From NCBI GenBank assembly GCA_947623455.1, contig OX392534.1, forward strand, positions 35,407,426 through 35,471,425: a stretch of DNA of 64,000 nt, given 5' to 3'. The first letter of the stretch is position 1. Each line of letters begins with the position of its first letter. Below the pieces are notes generated by a model. That model had not been told where the DNA came from and made no database searches. It saw only the letters and a list, made by a program, of their open reading frames with translations. Made by a program: the position numbers and the translations under genes. The stretch comes from Mimachlamys varia (Eukaryota; Mollusca; Bivalvia; Pectinida; Pectinidae). Shown here one piece after another: positions 46,101-57,332 of the stretch.

Positions 46101-47357
46101 ATTTTAGAAATTAAAAAAGCTTACTTTACTTATCCTTTTCTTATCTTAAATTTATCTTTGTTTCCCCTTTAATATGCACAATTTGGGTAGGCTTCGCTTA
46201 TATCTGTTTTAAATGAAAAAAATTATGGCTAATACTTACATTGTCAAAATTATAAACTGAAAGCCTACAACAAAACCCCGTTCATAAGAAAGGATACCCA
46301 AACCGTAAACCAAAAGAGAAAATGCCCACGGAAATTTGATGTTATTGAGTAACGCACTGTTTGGTGTCAAGTCACACGAACCAGCCAATTTATTTAAAAC
46401 AAAAGATCGTAAAAGCAAGAGTTTTACCTGTTAATTATAATATACTTGACTATAAGTGCACTGTTACACAAATTTACAAGGAATTGAATAGGACGGTACA
46501 AATCGACATTTTCTGTTTTTAGATGTACTTGAGTACCACGTCATCCTGGGTACAGTGTACAGTGCCGGTCTCAGTAACAACCTAAGAGTGAAGGCCGCCA
46601 ACAACCAGGAACTTACTGTCAAGATCGAAGGAGGTAAGACTTTAAAAGATGCAGTTGTACCTTATTAGACAAAGATCACGAGGAATATTATACTTTCTTT
46701 TTAGAATTGTCGAATATGTTAAAATTCAGTCACTCCACTTTGAATTTGGTACAAACGTGAAACCAGGAAGGTTGCAATGTTAATAAAGTCAGAATGCACA
46801 TATAACAGATTATGTGTAATATTTAATGATATTGGTATGTATATTACTTTCCACTTTACAAAAGTGTCTTTATTAATCATCATCATCTGATAATTCAGTA
46901 GTGTCTGAGTGTTATTTTACATATTGCTGCTGAGTAGAGAAATCTGGTTACAATGTTCAACGTACCAATCACAAAGATATTATACAGCTTTACTTTGGCA
47001 AAATTGGTGTAAGTTAAACAAAACTCAAAGTATCCGTGCTAGGTGCTGTACGTCTAGGATAGTGTACTATGGAAGCGAATAGACTGTTAGCTTTATTGAG
47101 TATTTGTCGATTTTTAATTAATCCTATTATTATCGTGACCCTGATGAGTGTGTAATAAACGTATATATCGGTAACATTGATTGTTTGAAATATGTCACTT
47201 TCACCAACACCGGTTCAAAGTAAATCTTTGTTTTGCAGGCAATGTCATAATAAATGATGCAAAGGTCACGACTGCTGACGTCACAGTAACGAATGGTGTG
47301 ATCCACGTCATAGATACGGTCCTTCTGCCTCCATCTTTCGCTGCCAGATACAGATGA
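43121..47357 (+). CDS. Secreted two-FAS1-domain protein, gene B of three
   Basis: Exons: 43121-43271, 44333-44544, 44954-45143, 45265-45363, 46523-46633, 47239-47357 (TGA). It encodes 293 aa with intron phases 1,0,1,1,1. A signal peptide covers about 1-19 ([14 protein letters not shown]). Domain 1 includes [31 protein letters not shown] and [17 protein letters not shown]. Domain 2 includes [32 protein letters not shown] and [16 protein letters not shown]. Both domains keep the Tyr-His pair, so this is the most canonical of the trio. The donor of exon 2 is GTTAGT, weaker than the GTAAGT of gene C. The donor of exon 4 has been amplified into a minisatellite. A possible TATA-like TTTATAG lies about 65 bp before the ATG, and the poly(A) signal AATAAA is at 47423. 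Confidence 0.92.
43980..44240 (+). repeat. GTCGTCGATGAAGC dispersed repeat, copy in FAS1-B intron 1
   Basis: actcggttctcatttcgagg...catggcgggtgtcgtcgatg...atcgattttgaattcggatt: the most complete plus-strand copy, ending 93 bp before exon 2. Confidence 0.75.
45345..46030 (+). repeat. 33-bp minisatellite grown from a FAS1-B splice donor
   Basis: The unit is 19 bp of exon 4 (AACAAGACCGCCCTTATCA) plus 14 bp of intron (GTAAGTAGGTCACC). Seven near-identical units start at 45345, 45378, 45411, 45444, 45477, 45510 and 45543. Degenerate units (ttcaccaacaag...) continue to about 46030. Five of the six intronic copies in the clean block keep CAGTAAGT, an intact donor. Confidence 0.95.
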
Positions 47358-47422
47358 TGCAAAATGCATATGTATCAACTGTAAATATGTAAAAAAAAAT
47401 AGCTTTTGTACTAATACTTGTA

Positions 47423-47428
47423 AATAAA
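47423..47428 (+). terminator. Poly(A) signal of FAS1-B
   Basis: AATAAA 65 bases after the stop codon, in a T-rich context. Confidence 0.6.
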
Positions 47429-47847
47429 ACTATTTCAACTTAAAGTTTGTCACTTTTCTTTGAGAGAAATGCACCAATGGTTTTTCTTTCACAAATAAAG
47501 CTATAATGTTTTAGTAGTTGATCTATAAAGCTAGTCTATGTAGCTTAATGAGTTATTCTGTTAGCTCAAAAAGATGTCCATTGCAGTAATGTTTAACTGT
47601 TTGTCATGCTGTATATCTTATGAGTAGAAAATAAGCTGCTGACAAACTTACGGCACAGGAATTGAGGAGATGCAGGTTGATCAAGACTATAAGCAATTGT
47701 AATGTCTCATTGAGAAATATTCTGTGTTCAATGATATTAAATTTGACGTTCTTGAATAAGCTCATAAATATGCCTAAAAATTTACATGTAAATGAGAATG
47801 ATGCCTTAGTTCTCACTTTGTTGATGTTACATTCACTTGGATCTGAC

Positions 47848-48232
47848 TTAAAGGCCCAATAAACATAACTTTCGGCAAAACTTGAAGCGAAAATCAAGCT
47901 TAATAACTTTTTATATTGATAGATTGAGTTAAGATTAACTGATTTCAGCAATATTCAAGATGAATTCTCACGTGGTTACCGATACAGAAGCAGTTGAAAC
48001 TCGGTATTTGTAAACACGCGTCCATTTTAAACTGTCTTCTAACTTCGGCTTGTTGTTGAAGTGGGCCCCACCTGAATTATTTTCAAATCTTTGGATTTTT
48101 CTGACAAGAGTTTCTTGTTAGTTATCACGCAAGTTTACTTCGTGTTAGACTTATTATTTATCAACTGGATTTTTTTCAGAATTTTCCAGAATCACGAACA
48201 TTTTCTTGAAGTTACGTATATTTGGCCTTTAA
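47848..48232. mobile_element. TTAA/AGGCC MITE family, copy 3
   Basis: 385 bp; TTAAAGGCCCAATAAACAT at the left, GTATATTTGGCCTTTAA at the right. Confidence 0.88.
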
Positions 48233-49912
48233 AAGATGGCGAGTGTCGTCGATGAAGCAAACGACGCTAAACACTTACGGATCATCGGGTCTTATTCGCT
48301 CGTACTTTTTCAAGTGTCTCGAGTAAATCTTTACTTTGTCAATGTTTTGAGCTCGGAATACGGTTCTGTTGACGCTTTGAAGATGACATAACACGCACAT
48401 ATGCTACACCTTTAAACTTTTGTAATAAACACAGTATGCCGCAAAAATGAATTAAACTGCATCATACAACTGTTTCGTCCTCTAAGGACTCTTCAGTGAT
48501 GCTAGGCGCCAAAAGATGGGATTCCAAAATTTCTAAACTAATGTAGAAGCAGATAGGGTCAGGTGCGTAAAACCCCTTTAATTTATGAATTTAGAAGTAA
48601 AATAAACTACATGTTTAACTATCTGTATAGTTTCAAAAACACACGACATAAAAACAAACATTAGAATCAAGGAAACACCAAATTGAATGGAACGACGCTT
48701 GAAACTAAAAATAAGAATACGGATAAAATCAGGTACATAGGGATAGTAACTGATTCTTCCAACAAAGCTGTTGCATGTAATAGTAATAGTGACTGAAAGA
48801 ATAAATGGAAAAATGTAACCAATATGATGAAATTAAATTTTAACATTTCAAAAGGATGCCAGTATTTAACGCGTGCTTCTGTAAAATAGTCATGACTATT
48901 TAATTTACAGAGTAAGTATACTTCTAGCATAGCAATAGCAGCTCGTAAGCAGGTTAGGACATGATAAGCAATACTGATTTACAGCAATTTCTAAGCTAAC
49001 TGCAAATAATAAAATATTTGAGAAAAAAAAACTCATCTTGATACTACGAAAGGATCATTTGGTTAGTTTATTGAGATGAAGTACCTATATGAGTTTAAAC
49101 ATTTATTCCTTAAACATTCCTTTTTTCATTAAAAAGTCATACTAGGCATCAGTACATCTAACTATGATTTTATCTATCTTTCTTCGATCTTGGCATGCAA
49201 ATTGTTTATACAGACATAAAAGAAAATATGAAATTGCCGAATCAATTAAATTGTTGGGAATCTCCATATTGCCATCCTTGGGTCACGACATCAGCTTTTT
49301 AAGGTCGGAGAGGGATGTGTGTTGAAGCCCTCCTCCACCCCTGCAAAAAGATACTTGTAAATATAAGACAACTCTTTCCATAGGCAAACATTGAAATTTT
49401 TCACAAAAGTGACAGAACGTTTTCATATGTTTTGCAGTGATTGAAGGTCATGGGCAGCGTTCGAATTAATTACACTGTTATTAATTTATAAATATATTAA
49501 CACATATACGTATACATGTAAATGCATGAACGTTCTTGGTCACAACGTATTTTTATCTTTAATCGTTCATTATGTAAGATATGATTTGTAATGTCACGCG
49601 TTCACTTACTCTAATATATTTAATCCTGTATATCTACAGCGTTATCAGCCTGGAGACTGATAGCAGAGTTCAACTTTGATAACCTTTTCAACCCCGTGGC
49701 ATTCAATTAGAACCAAATACAGTATGTTGTAAAGAAAATAATTGCTGTATTTTATTTTTGTAATACCCCATTTTTGTACCGAACATCTAACGAAATTTTA
49801 CTTGCTAACATGGCAAAAGTCATATGCTCATTGCTGAACCTATCTTTGACATGAATTCTTTGCTATCTTAGTTTACTGATCACTACCATATTGGCATTTT
49901 ATCGTTCTGACA

Positions 49913-52900
49913 ATGGAAGTGGTGAAGATTGTCGTGCTGTGTATCACATGCACAGTTGCTACCTCGGAAGGGAACACCGTTTTAGACGTAGCCAACAAGA
50001 ATGGTGCTACAATCCTGCGAAGACTTCTAAATGGCACATCTCTGGAATCAATGTTACTTGGTGAAGGTAACGAGCATACTGTACTCTTACATTGACAGCG
50101 GAAATTACCCGATATTCTTACATTTTTTGGAGATTTATTGTGTAATTGAGGCAAAATCACATGTACATTACGACTATTCATTGAATGTTGATGAACATTA
50201 TGTTGAAATAAACATTTGATTCTCCCATGCAATTATAAACTTGATTTTACAGGTAACTTCACATTATTTGCACCAGTAGATAATGGGTTTGACTGGTTAC
50301 CTCGAAGTGTTTTGGATGAATTAAACAAAAACAAAACATTTGTGGATTTCCTGTTCACCTTCCATGTGATGAAGGGGCAGGTAGAGTCCGACAAGTTTAA
50401 GAATGACGTCACATTTTCTACCTGGCATGGCGCGACTAAGGTCAGGATAAATATCATAGGATCGGTAAGTTACATCAAGATATTCTCAACTAGAAAACAG
50501 TGTTGGGTAATAATTTCTGATAAAAAAGAAAGTTCATTTGTTTGATGTCGGGTGTCGTCGATGAAGCAGAACACGCTTACACTTTCGGAGCATCTGTTCT
50601 TTTCCCCCTTGTACTTTTTTCAATGATCTCCGTATGAATATTTCCTTTGCTATTTTGCCTTTAGTTTGATCGATTTAGAGTTCGAGTTTTGGGTTTCTTG
50701 ACTATTTGGTATTCTCCGATTCTGTTTAATGAAACAGCAGTTTGATCGGGTAAGTTGTTACGTTAAAACTTAACGCATTTGATATTAGCGATGCGTTTAC
50801 TTAAACATAATAAGATTTTAATTTAAAGAAGAATGACTGTAAATATTAACCGGTATTTGGAAACAAATTTTGCACAGTAGACTTTTCAGAAGTTTTGTTT
50901 TATGCAGTATTGTCTACCAGTGTAAAAAAAAAAGAAATGTATTGTTCTTCAGACATTTACAGCTGATGGTGTGGACATTACAATTCGTGATCTGCCTGCG
51001 TCAAATGGCGTGGTACACATGCTTCAGAGGGCGATGTACCCGCTCCCGACACTGTCCCTCCTAGAATATCTCACAACTACTCCAACATTATCATGGATTC
51101 TCGAACTCATACAGCATGCCAACCTCACAGAATTCTTCAAAGGTATATGATGCAAGTACTGTTAAAACATCTATATTTTTTAAGTTTTCCTTTTCATATT
51201 CGTTGATGGAAATGTATGACTACCTCGATTGTTCTTTATGATTTCAAACACAACATATTAATAAAATTGTAATATAAAACCAAATTTAACGTCAATGTCG
51301 TATAAAAGAAAAATGTACATAAAATATACATGAATCTACATTTTTGCCGAAATAAAAACAAGAACAAGTGCTAAAATGTTCGCATTTTAACATAATTAAC
51401 ACTACAGGTAGTGTATGATTTGGGAGTATAACAATTAGAGCGGCTGTATACATGTAGGCGGGTCTTCAAACTATTCAGAAATAGCTTGACATCAAAGTAA
51501 CAACTGGAGATTTTGAAAGATAAAGGTTGATGGTGATATTTGAGATCTGATGTCGGATATGAAAATATGTTTTTCTCTACGTCAAATGAACGTTTAATTT
51601 TAAAATACTCCAAAATATGCCTTGTTGGACTATAGCCTCTTCCATAGTTCTCGTTTTTAAGATCGTGACATGACTTTGATATGACTGGTATGTGTTGCTG
51701 ATTAAGTCGAATAAACTTCCGAAGTACTTGGTTTTATTCTCATTGTAATTGGTCAAAGGCATCCATGTAAATATTACTTTAGTTCAATTTCCCCCAGTTT
51801 GATTTATTCTGTGTCAAGAATAAAAATTTGTTTGCTCTTATTTTTTTTCACTTGTGTACAAGGTGGACCGTTTACAGTATTTGCTCCACTGAATGAGGCC
51901 TTTGGTAAACTTCCGAACGGTTTTCTCGAAAAACTGATGCAGAACAAAACAGGTCTCGTTGGTAAGATACCTTTTTTATTTTTTTATCTAGTTTACATGT
52001 TTGATAAAGAGAAAGATTATTTTCTTTTTGAGTTAAAACCGACAGCAAAAACTGTGAATATGTTAGGGTTGTCTCGCTTTGAATGATATCCTGCATTGCC
52101 AACCATTACTTTTGCAGATTTGGTGAAGTACCATGTCTTGAATGAAACTCTGTTTAGTGAAGGTATTTACGACAACCAACGACTTTCAACAGCTAATGAT
52201 AAACAGCTCATTGTAACAGTAATGGAAGGTAAGGTATCCGTGTAATTAAAATATACCTACTGTTTAATGTTTTACATAAATGTGTATGTGTATCCATCAG
52301 TTTGATATCTTCACTTATAGAACTATCAACTCTTTTGAAATCTGATGAATTCTGCTTGGTGAACATTTAGAATTGGGTATAACAGCTGAAGGGTAATATG
52401 CATTGTATGTGTTAGCATTACAAATGTATTCTTAATAATATATCTGAAAAAAGGACAGAAAAATAACATTCAGAACTAAAGAGCGAAAAATCTGAGTACA
52501 TTTAAAAAAACTATTTCTAATCGTATACAACCACAGACACATGCCCTGGAGAATAGCCATATTATATGACAGTATATCATAGCGAAAGAATACTCTAGTA
52601 GAAAAATAACTATCATAACAAATTATCTAAAATTTTCTTTTCGTTGTGTTAGTGCATGATTCTCGATTATTTGTGAAACTTAACCTCTTCTTTAAAGGCC
52701 GAATATACATAAATTTCGCCAAAACTTGAAGCAAAAATCAAGCCTGGCGACTTCTTATATTTAAAGATTTAGTTAAGATTAACTGATATTAGCAATATTC
52801 AATATGAATTGTTTCGCGGTTACCGGTACAGAAGCAGTTGAAACTCGGTATTTGTAAACACGAGTCCATTTTGAACCGTCGGCTTACTTCGGTTTGTTGT

Positions 52901-53560
52901 TGAAGTGGGCCCCACCTGAATTACTTTGGATTCTTTGGACTTTTCTGTCAAGAATTTCTTGTTAGTTGGCCCCCAGGTTTACTTCGTTTTAGGCTTATTA
53001 TTGCATGGCTATCAGCTGGATATTTTTTTCAGAATCACGAAAAATTTCCTGAAGTTACGTATTTTGGGCCTTTAATAAAGCTGATATTTGGATAATTTTC
53101 ATGGGAATTTTACAGAACTAAGAACACAAAACGAAATTTTTAGACCAAGATATATATGTCATATATAAGGTGTTAGTCTCATGGCTACATGTGCCTGTGG
53201 ATACAACAATTAAATAACGATCAATGACTTCACGTTTAGCCGATTAAAAAATTACTTATTTTTCAGGTCATTTGCAAAAAACGTTCCTATTATTAGTTTG
53301 CATGCAATTCCAGAGCGATAAAATCTCGGTAGTTATTTAGATATGAAAAACTGTTGTTATAAACCCGAAACTAATGATGGGATATATCAGTTTAGTCCTA
53401 ATAAGGATATAGATATCTCAGAGATGCAGGCATCTTTTCTAATTTTGTTGATTTTGCAGGAAATGTGGTGATCAATGGTGCTTTAATAAAAGGCTCTGAC
53501 TTCATTGTGAATAATGGTGTTATACACCTCATCGACCGGGTTCTTATTCCGCCGAATTAG
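49913..53560 (+). CDS. Secreted two-FAS1-domain protein, gene C of three
   Basis: Exons: 49913-50066, 50253-50464, 50953-51142, 51863-51961, 52118-52228, 53460-53560 (TAG). It encodes 288 aa with the same phases (1,0,1,1,1). Exons 2-5 have exactly the lengths of gene B (212, 190, 99, 111). A signal peptide covers about 1-18 (KIVVLCITCTVAT). Domain 1 includes [17 protein letters not shown], with the Tyr-His pair as Phe-His (FTFHVMKG), and ends ASNGVVHMLQRAMYPLP. Domain 2 includes GGPFTVFAPLNEAFGKLP, KYHVLNETLFSEGI and VNNGVIHLIDRVLIPPN. The usual Thr/Asp of the FAS1 box (APTDxAF) is altered in both domains (APVDNGF, APLNEAF). AATAAA lies only 16 bases after the stop (53576). Confidence 0.9.
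50546..50735 (+). repeat. GTCGTCGATGAAGC dispersed repeat, copy in FAS1-C intron 2
   Basis: gggtgtcgtcgatgaagcag through tttggtattctccgattctg; it starts about 80 bp after exon 2. Confidence 0.75.
52692..53075. mobile_element. TTAA/AGGCC MITE family, copy 4, in FAS1-C intron 5
   Basis: 384 bp between TTAAAGGCCGAATATACAT and GTATTTTGGGCCTTTAA, same orientation as copy 3. Confidence 0.88.
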
Positions 53561-53575
53561 GAAACATGACAATTT

Positions 53576-53581
53576 AATAAA
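53576..53581 (+). terminator. Poly(A) signal of FAS1-C
   Basis: AATAAA shortly after the stop; implies a 3'-UTR of only about 40 bases. Confidence 0.6.
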
Positions 53582-53720
53582 CAAGTATTCAGAAAGTAAA
53601 GAGTCGTGTGATTTAATTTGACTAAGTTTTATAATTCGTCATCTGCTTTGTAAAACATTAGCTGTCATGCTAGCAGTATCAATATCAAGGAAGTCCCATT
53701 TAGTGACTACCTTTTAAATA

Positions 53721-53953
53721 CCTGGGCCCAGTTGTTCAAAAAGTGATTAACTTAATCAGTGATTAGCGTACATTTTAATTATCCTGTAACTTTTAAATGA
53801 AACCATAGATTTAGTTACAAGTTTTGAAGACATCAAACGTCTATTTATAGCAATTTGTGCGACTGTACCTTTTATATTGACAGAAATATTAAAGTTTGAA
53901 AATGTCGGTAAATAGTGATTAAGATAATCGCCTTTTGAACAACTGGGCTCAGG
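53721..53953. mobile_element. MITE with CCTGGGCCCAGTTGTTCAAA termini
   Basis: The left end CCTGGGCCCAGTTGTTCAAA and the right end TTTTGAACAACTGGGCTCAGG are inverted copies, with inner GTGATTAA/TTAAGATAATC matches. About 233 bp. Confidence 0.8.
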
Positions 53954-55852
53954 GTATTACTGCTTTTCCGTTACATCATGCAGTAAATATAACATGACAA
54001 CGTCGTCGGAAGGTATGTCCATACAATTAACAAAAGTTCCATCGAATAAGGTTTGATACATAGAAGTCTCCATCCAAGTATTATCGATGGAGAGAAAATT
54101 GAGAGAAAATATTGAACCACAAAACCATTTATAATAAATTGTGGGTTTAGAAAAGTGAAATTATCTTTTCATGATAAATATATTAAGTGGGAAAAAATAA
54201 CATTGATTCTGCATTATGAAACCACTCTGACAGTCATTTGAAGAAATAAAACCAGTAATCCTGGATTTCGCTGAAGTATACGGAACATATTGTGTAAGAT
54301 TGCCGCTTGTTTATGAATACCAGTTATTTGTTCAATCAGTATTTGCTGCCATGAATAAATTAACATAATGGGCAATTACAGAAATGAAAGGCAGGTTTTT
54401 CTGGACTATTCACACGCAATCCTCAATAATGGACAGGCAGAAACTGATCAACTTATTAATATGTTCCAGTATTGGTATTCGTTTAGTGCTCATAACTACT
54501 GGTCTCAAAGGATACCCTGTATTTGAACTCTGTACATAACATATTCCAATAACAAAACTGTTATGAGCAGTACCATTTAATATTAGCATATCTCTGACCA
54601 CGTCAAACCACTATTATTCAGACAGGGTACACTTAAGTACAATTACTGTTGTAAACAAACTATTATTTATTGTGTTGGTCGACATAGAATTGACGACATG
54701 CCTATTGTTGTTTAAATCAATGAAGTTGCGTTCTTCTAATTATGTATGTTTACTAGGACATTCCTTCTTGGTACAGAGAAAAAACGGAAGAAGTGAACGA
54801 TACAGCGTCAACACACAAGGGCAAAGCAAACAGATTGAAAGCAAAACGGTATTCCACACACAAAATCCGTACAAGAATGGAAATACTCTATTGTGTTTGC
54901 ATGTTGTGATATATTAATAAGTAATAGCATGCATTATTTTCTGTTTTAAATAAAACTAATAAGCATATCAAAATGTTGACAACTTAAGTCCCTTCATTGA
55001 AATCATCCTATACATAACGCACCAAAATTGTACCATAAACATGTTTGGACTTTCTTTGATTGCAGTCGTTATTCATCGAAAAGGTCAACTTAAGTCTATT
55101 GTCTACACTGGGTGTTTGTAGTACTGGACAGGTAGAACAATGCCTATCGTGTCCTGTAATGAGGACAAGAAATAATCAACATGAAAAACAAACTACCAAT
55201 AGTGTCATGGTACATGTACTATAAACAGGTTGCAGCTCTCCTTTAATGCTGCTGTTATTCATCGCTCAGGTCACATGAAGTCTAGTATGCATTATTTCAA
55301 AATATCATGGTGCTTGTCAGGGATTTATGTGTGTTTATGTAAAATGGAAAACGGTCGTTAAGACAAATGGAATATATTTCGTATATCAAGCACATATTGG
55401 TGCAGTAAAATTATCAAGTCTCTACACAAGCAGGAGAGATAAAAGTTGGTACGTATGTTCTATTCAAACGTAATGTTTTTGGATTATCTTCAACATAATC
55501 TGATGGTTTGCAAGCATGTTGTCCGAACAAATGAGTCTGATAAAGCTTTCAATATCGTTAATGAAGGTTTTCATTTCTTTTGAACAATAGCCTATACAAC
55601 TGACTTAAATTCTTATTGAGGGGGTGATCCTTACATGGACAGTGGTGGTCTTTAAAGAGAAGTATATGGAATTGTCCATGTAACACATTACAAAATTCAT
55701 TTAACACGTGTACAATACAAAGCGAGGAAAATATTCTGTAATGAAGTTATTACAAAAATGGTAAGACTATTAACATCATCTTGTATATTCTTTAGCATAC
55801 CAATACTATAAAACTAGAACAGAAACCTTGGAGGCACCAGAGCGAATGAAAA

Positions 55853-56170
55853 CAAGAGGCCCAAGGGCCTTAATTAACGGTCATCTGACTACCAATTGAA
55901 AATACATCATACTAATGTGTAAAACAGTGATAGCACACTAATGTTACAAAATGGCTGCATAGGTTGCCATGGCAAAGTTTTCTCAAACCATGAAAATAAC
56001 AACACTTTAATGGACTTCTCTTCCTTAACACACCGCCAATTTTTTACTCAACTGCACCAGTGGAGCTTGAGAAAAAGTTTAAAATGGGTTTTTTCAAGAT
56101 GGCGGCACACGCAGACGACGACGGACGAAGCACGATGACTATAGGTCATTATTGCCCTTCAGATGACATA
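55853..56170 (-). mobile_element. Short deletion derivative of the tandem-unit family
   Basis: acaagaggcccaagggcctt at the left and gactataggtcatt...cccttcagatgacat at the right are the inverse of the ends at 27184-27655. The interior is short, with cagacgacgacggacgaagc next to the right end. Confidence 0.65.
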
Positions 56171-57332
56171 AAAATCGTGCTAAAGGAAAGAAATATCAGC
56201 AAAATAAGTCGCTAAGATGTATATTAATTATTTTGAGGGCGTGTCGTTGAATCATGTCCATTAAACATGGCATACACTTAAACGCCCTATAAGACACCTT
56301 TAAAGAAATATTTTAAACATAGAAACAACGCCAAGTATATCGAGACTGGCAAAACCGAACAGGCTCTGGTGTAGCGAATCAAGTGTTAAATGAAATTTCA
56401 ATGAACTAAATCACATAATTATGAGACTGAAAATATTTACTTTCAGATAAACTGCCATTTTTCCACAGGACTACGTGTAAAAGTGCCTTATTGCGATTTT
56501 TTTTTTGTATTTGATATCATTGCTTTCTTGTTGTACAATGTTTCAATCGGCGGATCATAAAAAAAGGGAAAACACTCTTTTTATAAAATAATGCTTTTAT
56601 TTGTTACATGTTCAATGAGTTATAGACATAAATATATGATCATTTGAATAATGTTGTTTCAGGGTACGTTAATTTGTCCTTGGTAGATAATTATAAAATA
56701 TAATGTTCCTTAAAGATGATCATAACAAATGGCAGAAAATCGGTAAAGGCTGCTGCACTGATATTTGTCAGTCACGCATGATGCGCATGGAAATCAAAAG
56801 TCCTGATGTCCATGCAAACAGTATTGTTTCTTATAGAACAACCGCAATAAAATGAAATAAAAAGATGCATCAACGGGTTGTATTCACTGGTAATGAACTA
56901 AAGAAGTCTTGTTCTTTAACCAACGTACTGCAAAATCTCTTAATTATGTGGATTTGTAATTTTGTAGATTTCGTTGGTAATCTTCATCCTAGAATTAAAT
57001 AATTCACACACAATTAGCATAAGGTCATTACTCGTTATCCATGGATATCTGTGAATATGAAACGGTGTTTTTTCATGAAGCATGGGGTTTCACAGTTATA
57101 CTTTGTTACATAGTTGCGCAGAAGGTAAAGATTACCTATGTCCACCATGGCTTAAGTCTAGGACATCTGAACAAACCTTTCCATGAATAATGAATTGTGG
57201 AATAATATCCTGAAAAAAACGATCAGTATTTTCCTAACCTAGATATTAATCGTCTTAGAGGTAATTCATATCAACATCCATAACCACATTTGTAACCACA
57301 GTTCATTTTGCTGGAAAAACTAGTACTCCTTT

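Larger units (their letters stand above)
47358..49912. other. Spacer between FAS1 genes B and C
   Basis: It contains a repeat at 47610-47700 (inverse of 41630-41720), a TTAA/AGGCC MITE (47848-48232), a GTCGTCGATGAAGC copy (48236-48385) directly next to it, and a second-family repeat at 48415-48612. 48620-49912 shows no gene or clear repeat. Confidence 0.6.
53561..57332. other. Spacer between FAS1-C and INTS13
   Basis: The two genes converge. It holds a MITE (53721-53953), a tandem-family fragment (55853-56170) and otherwise AT-rich DNA with no exon I can support. ORFs at 54410-54917 show no recognisable domain. Confidence 0.6.

Noticed and set aside
54410..54917. Two small ORFs between FAS1-C and INTS13
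   Set aside because: No domain, no conserved motif and no splice support.
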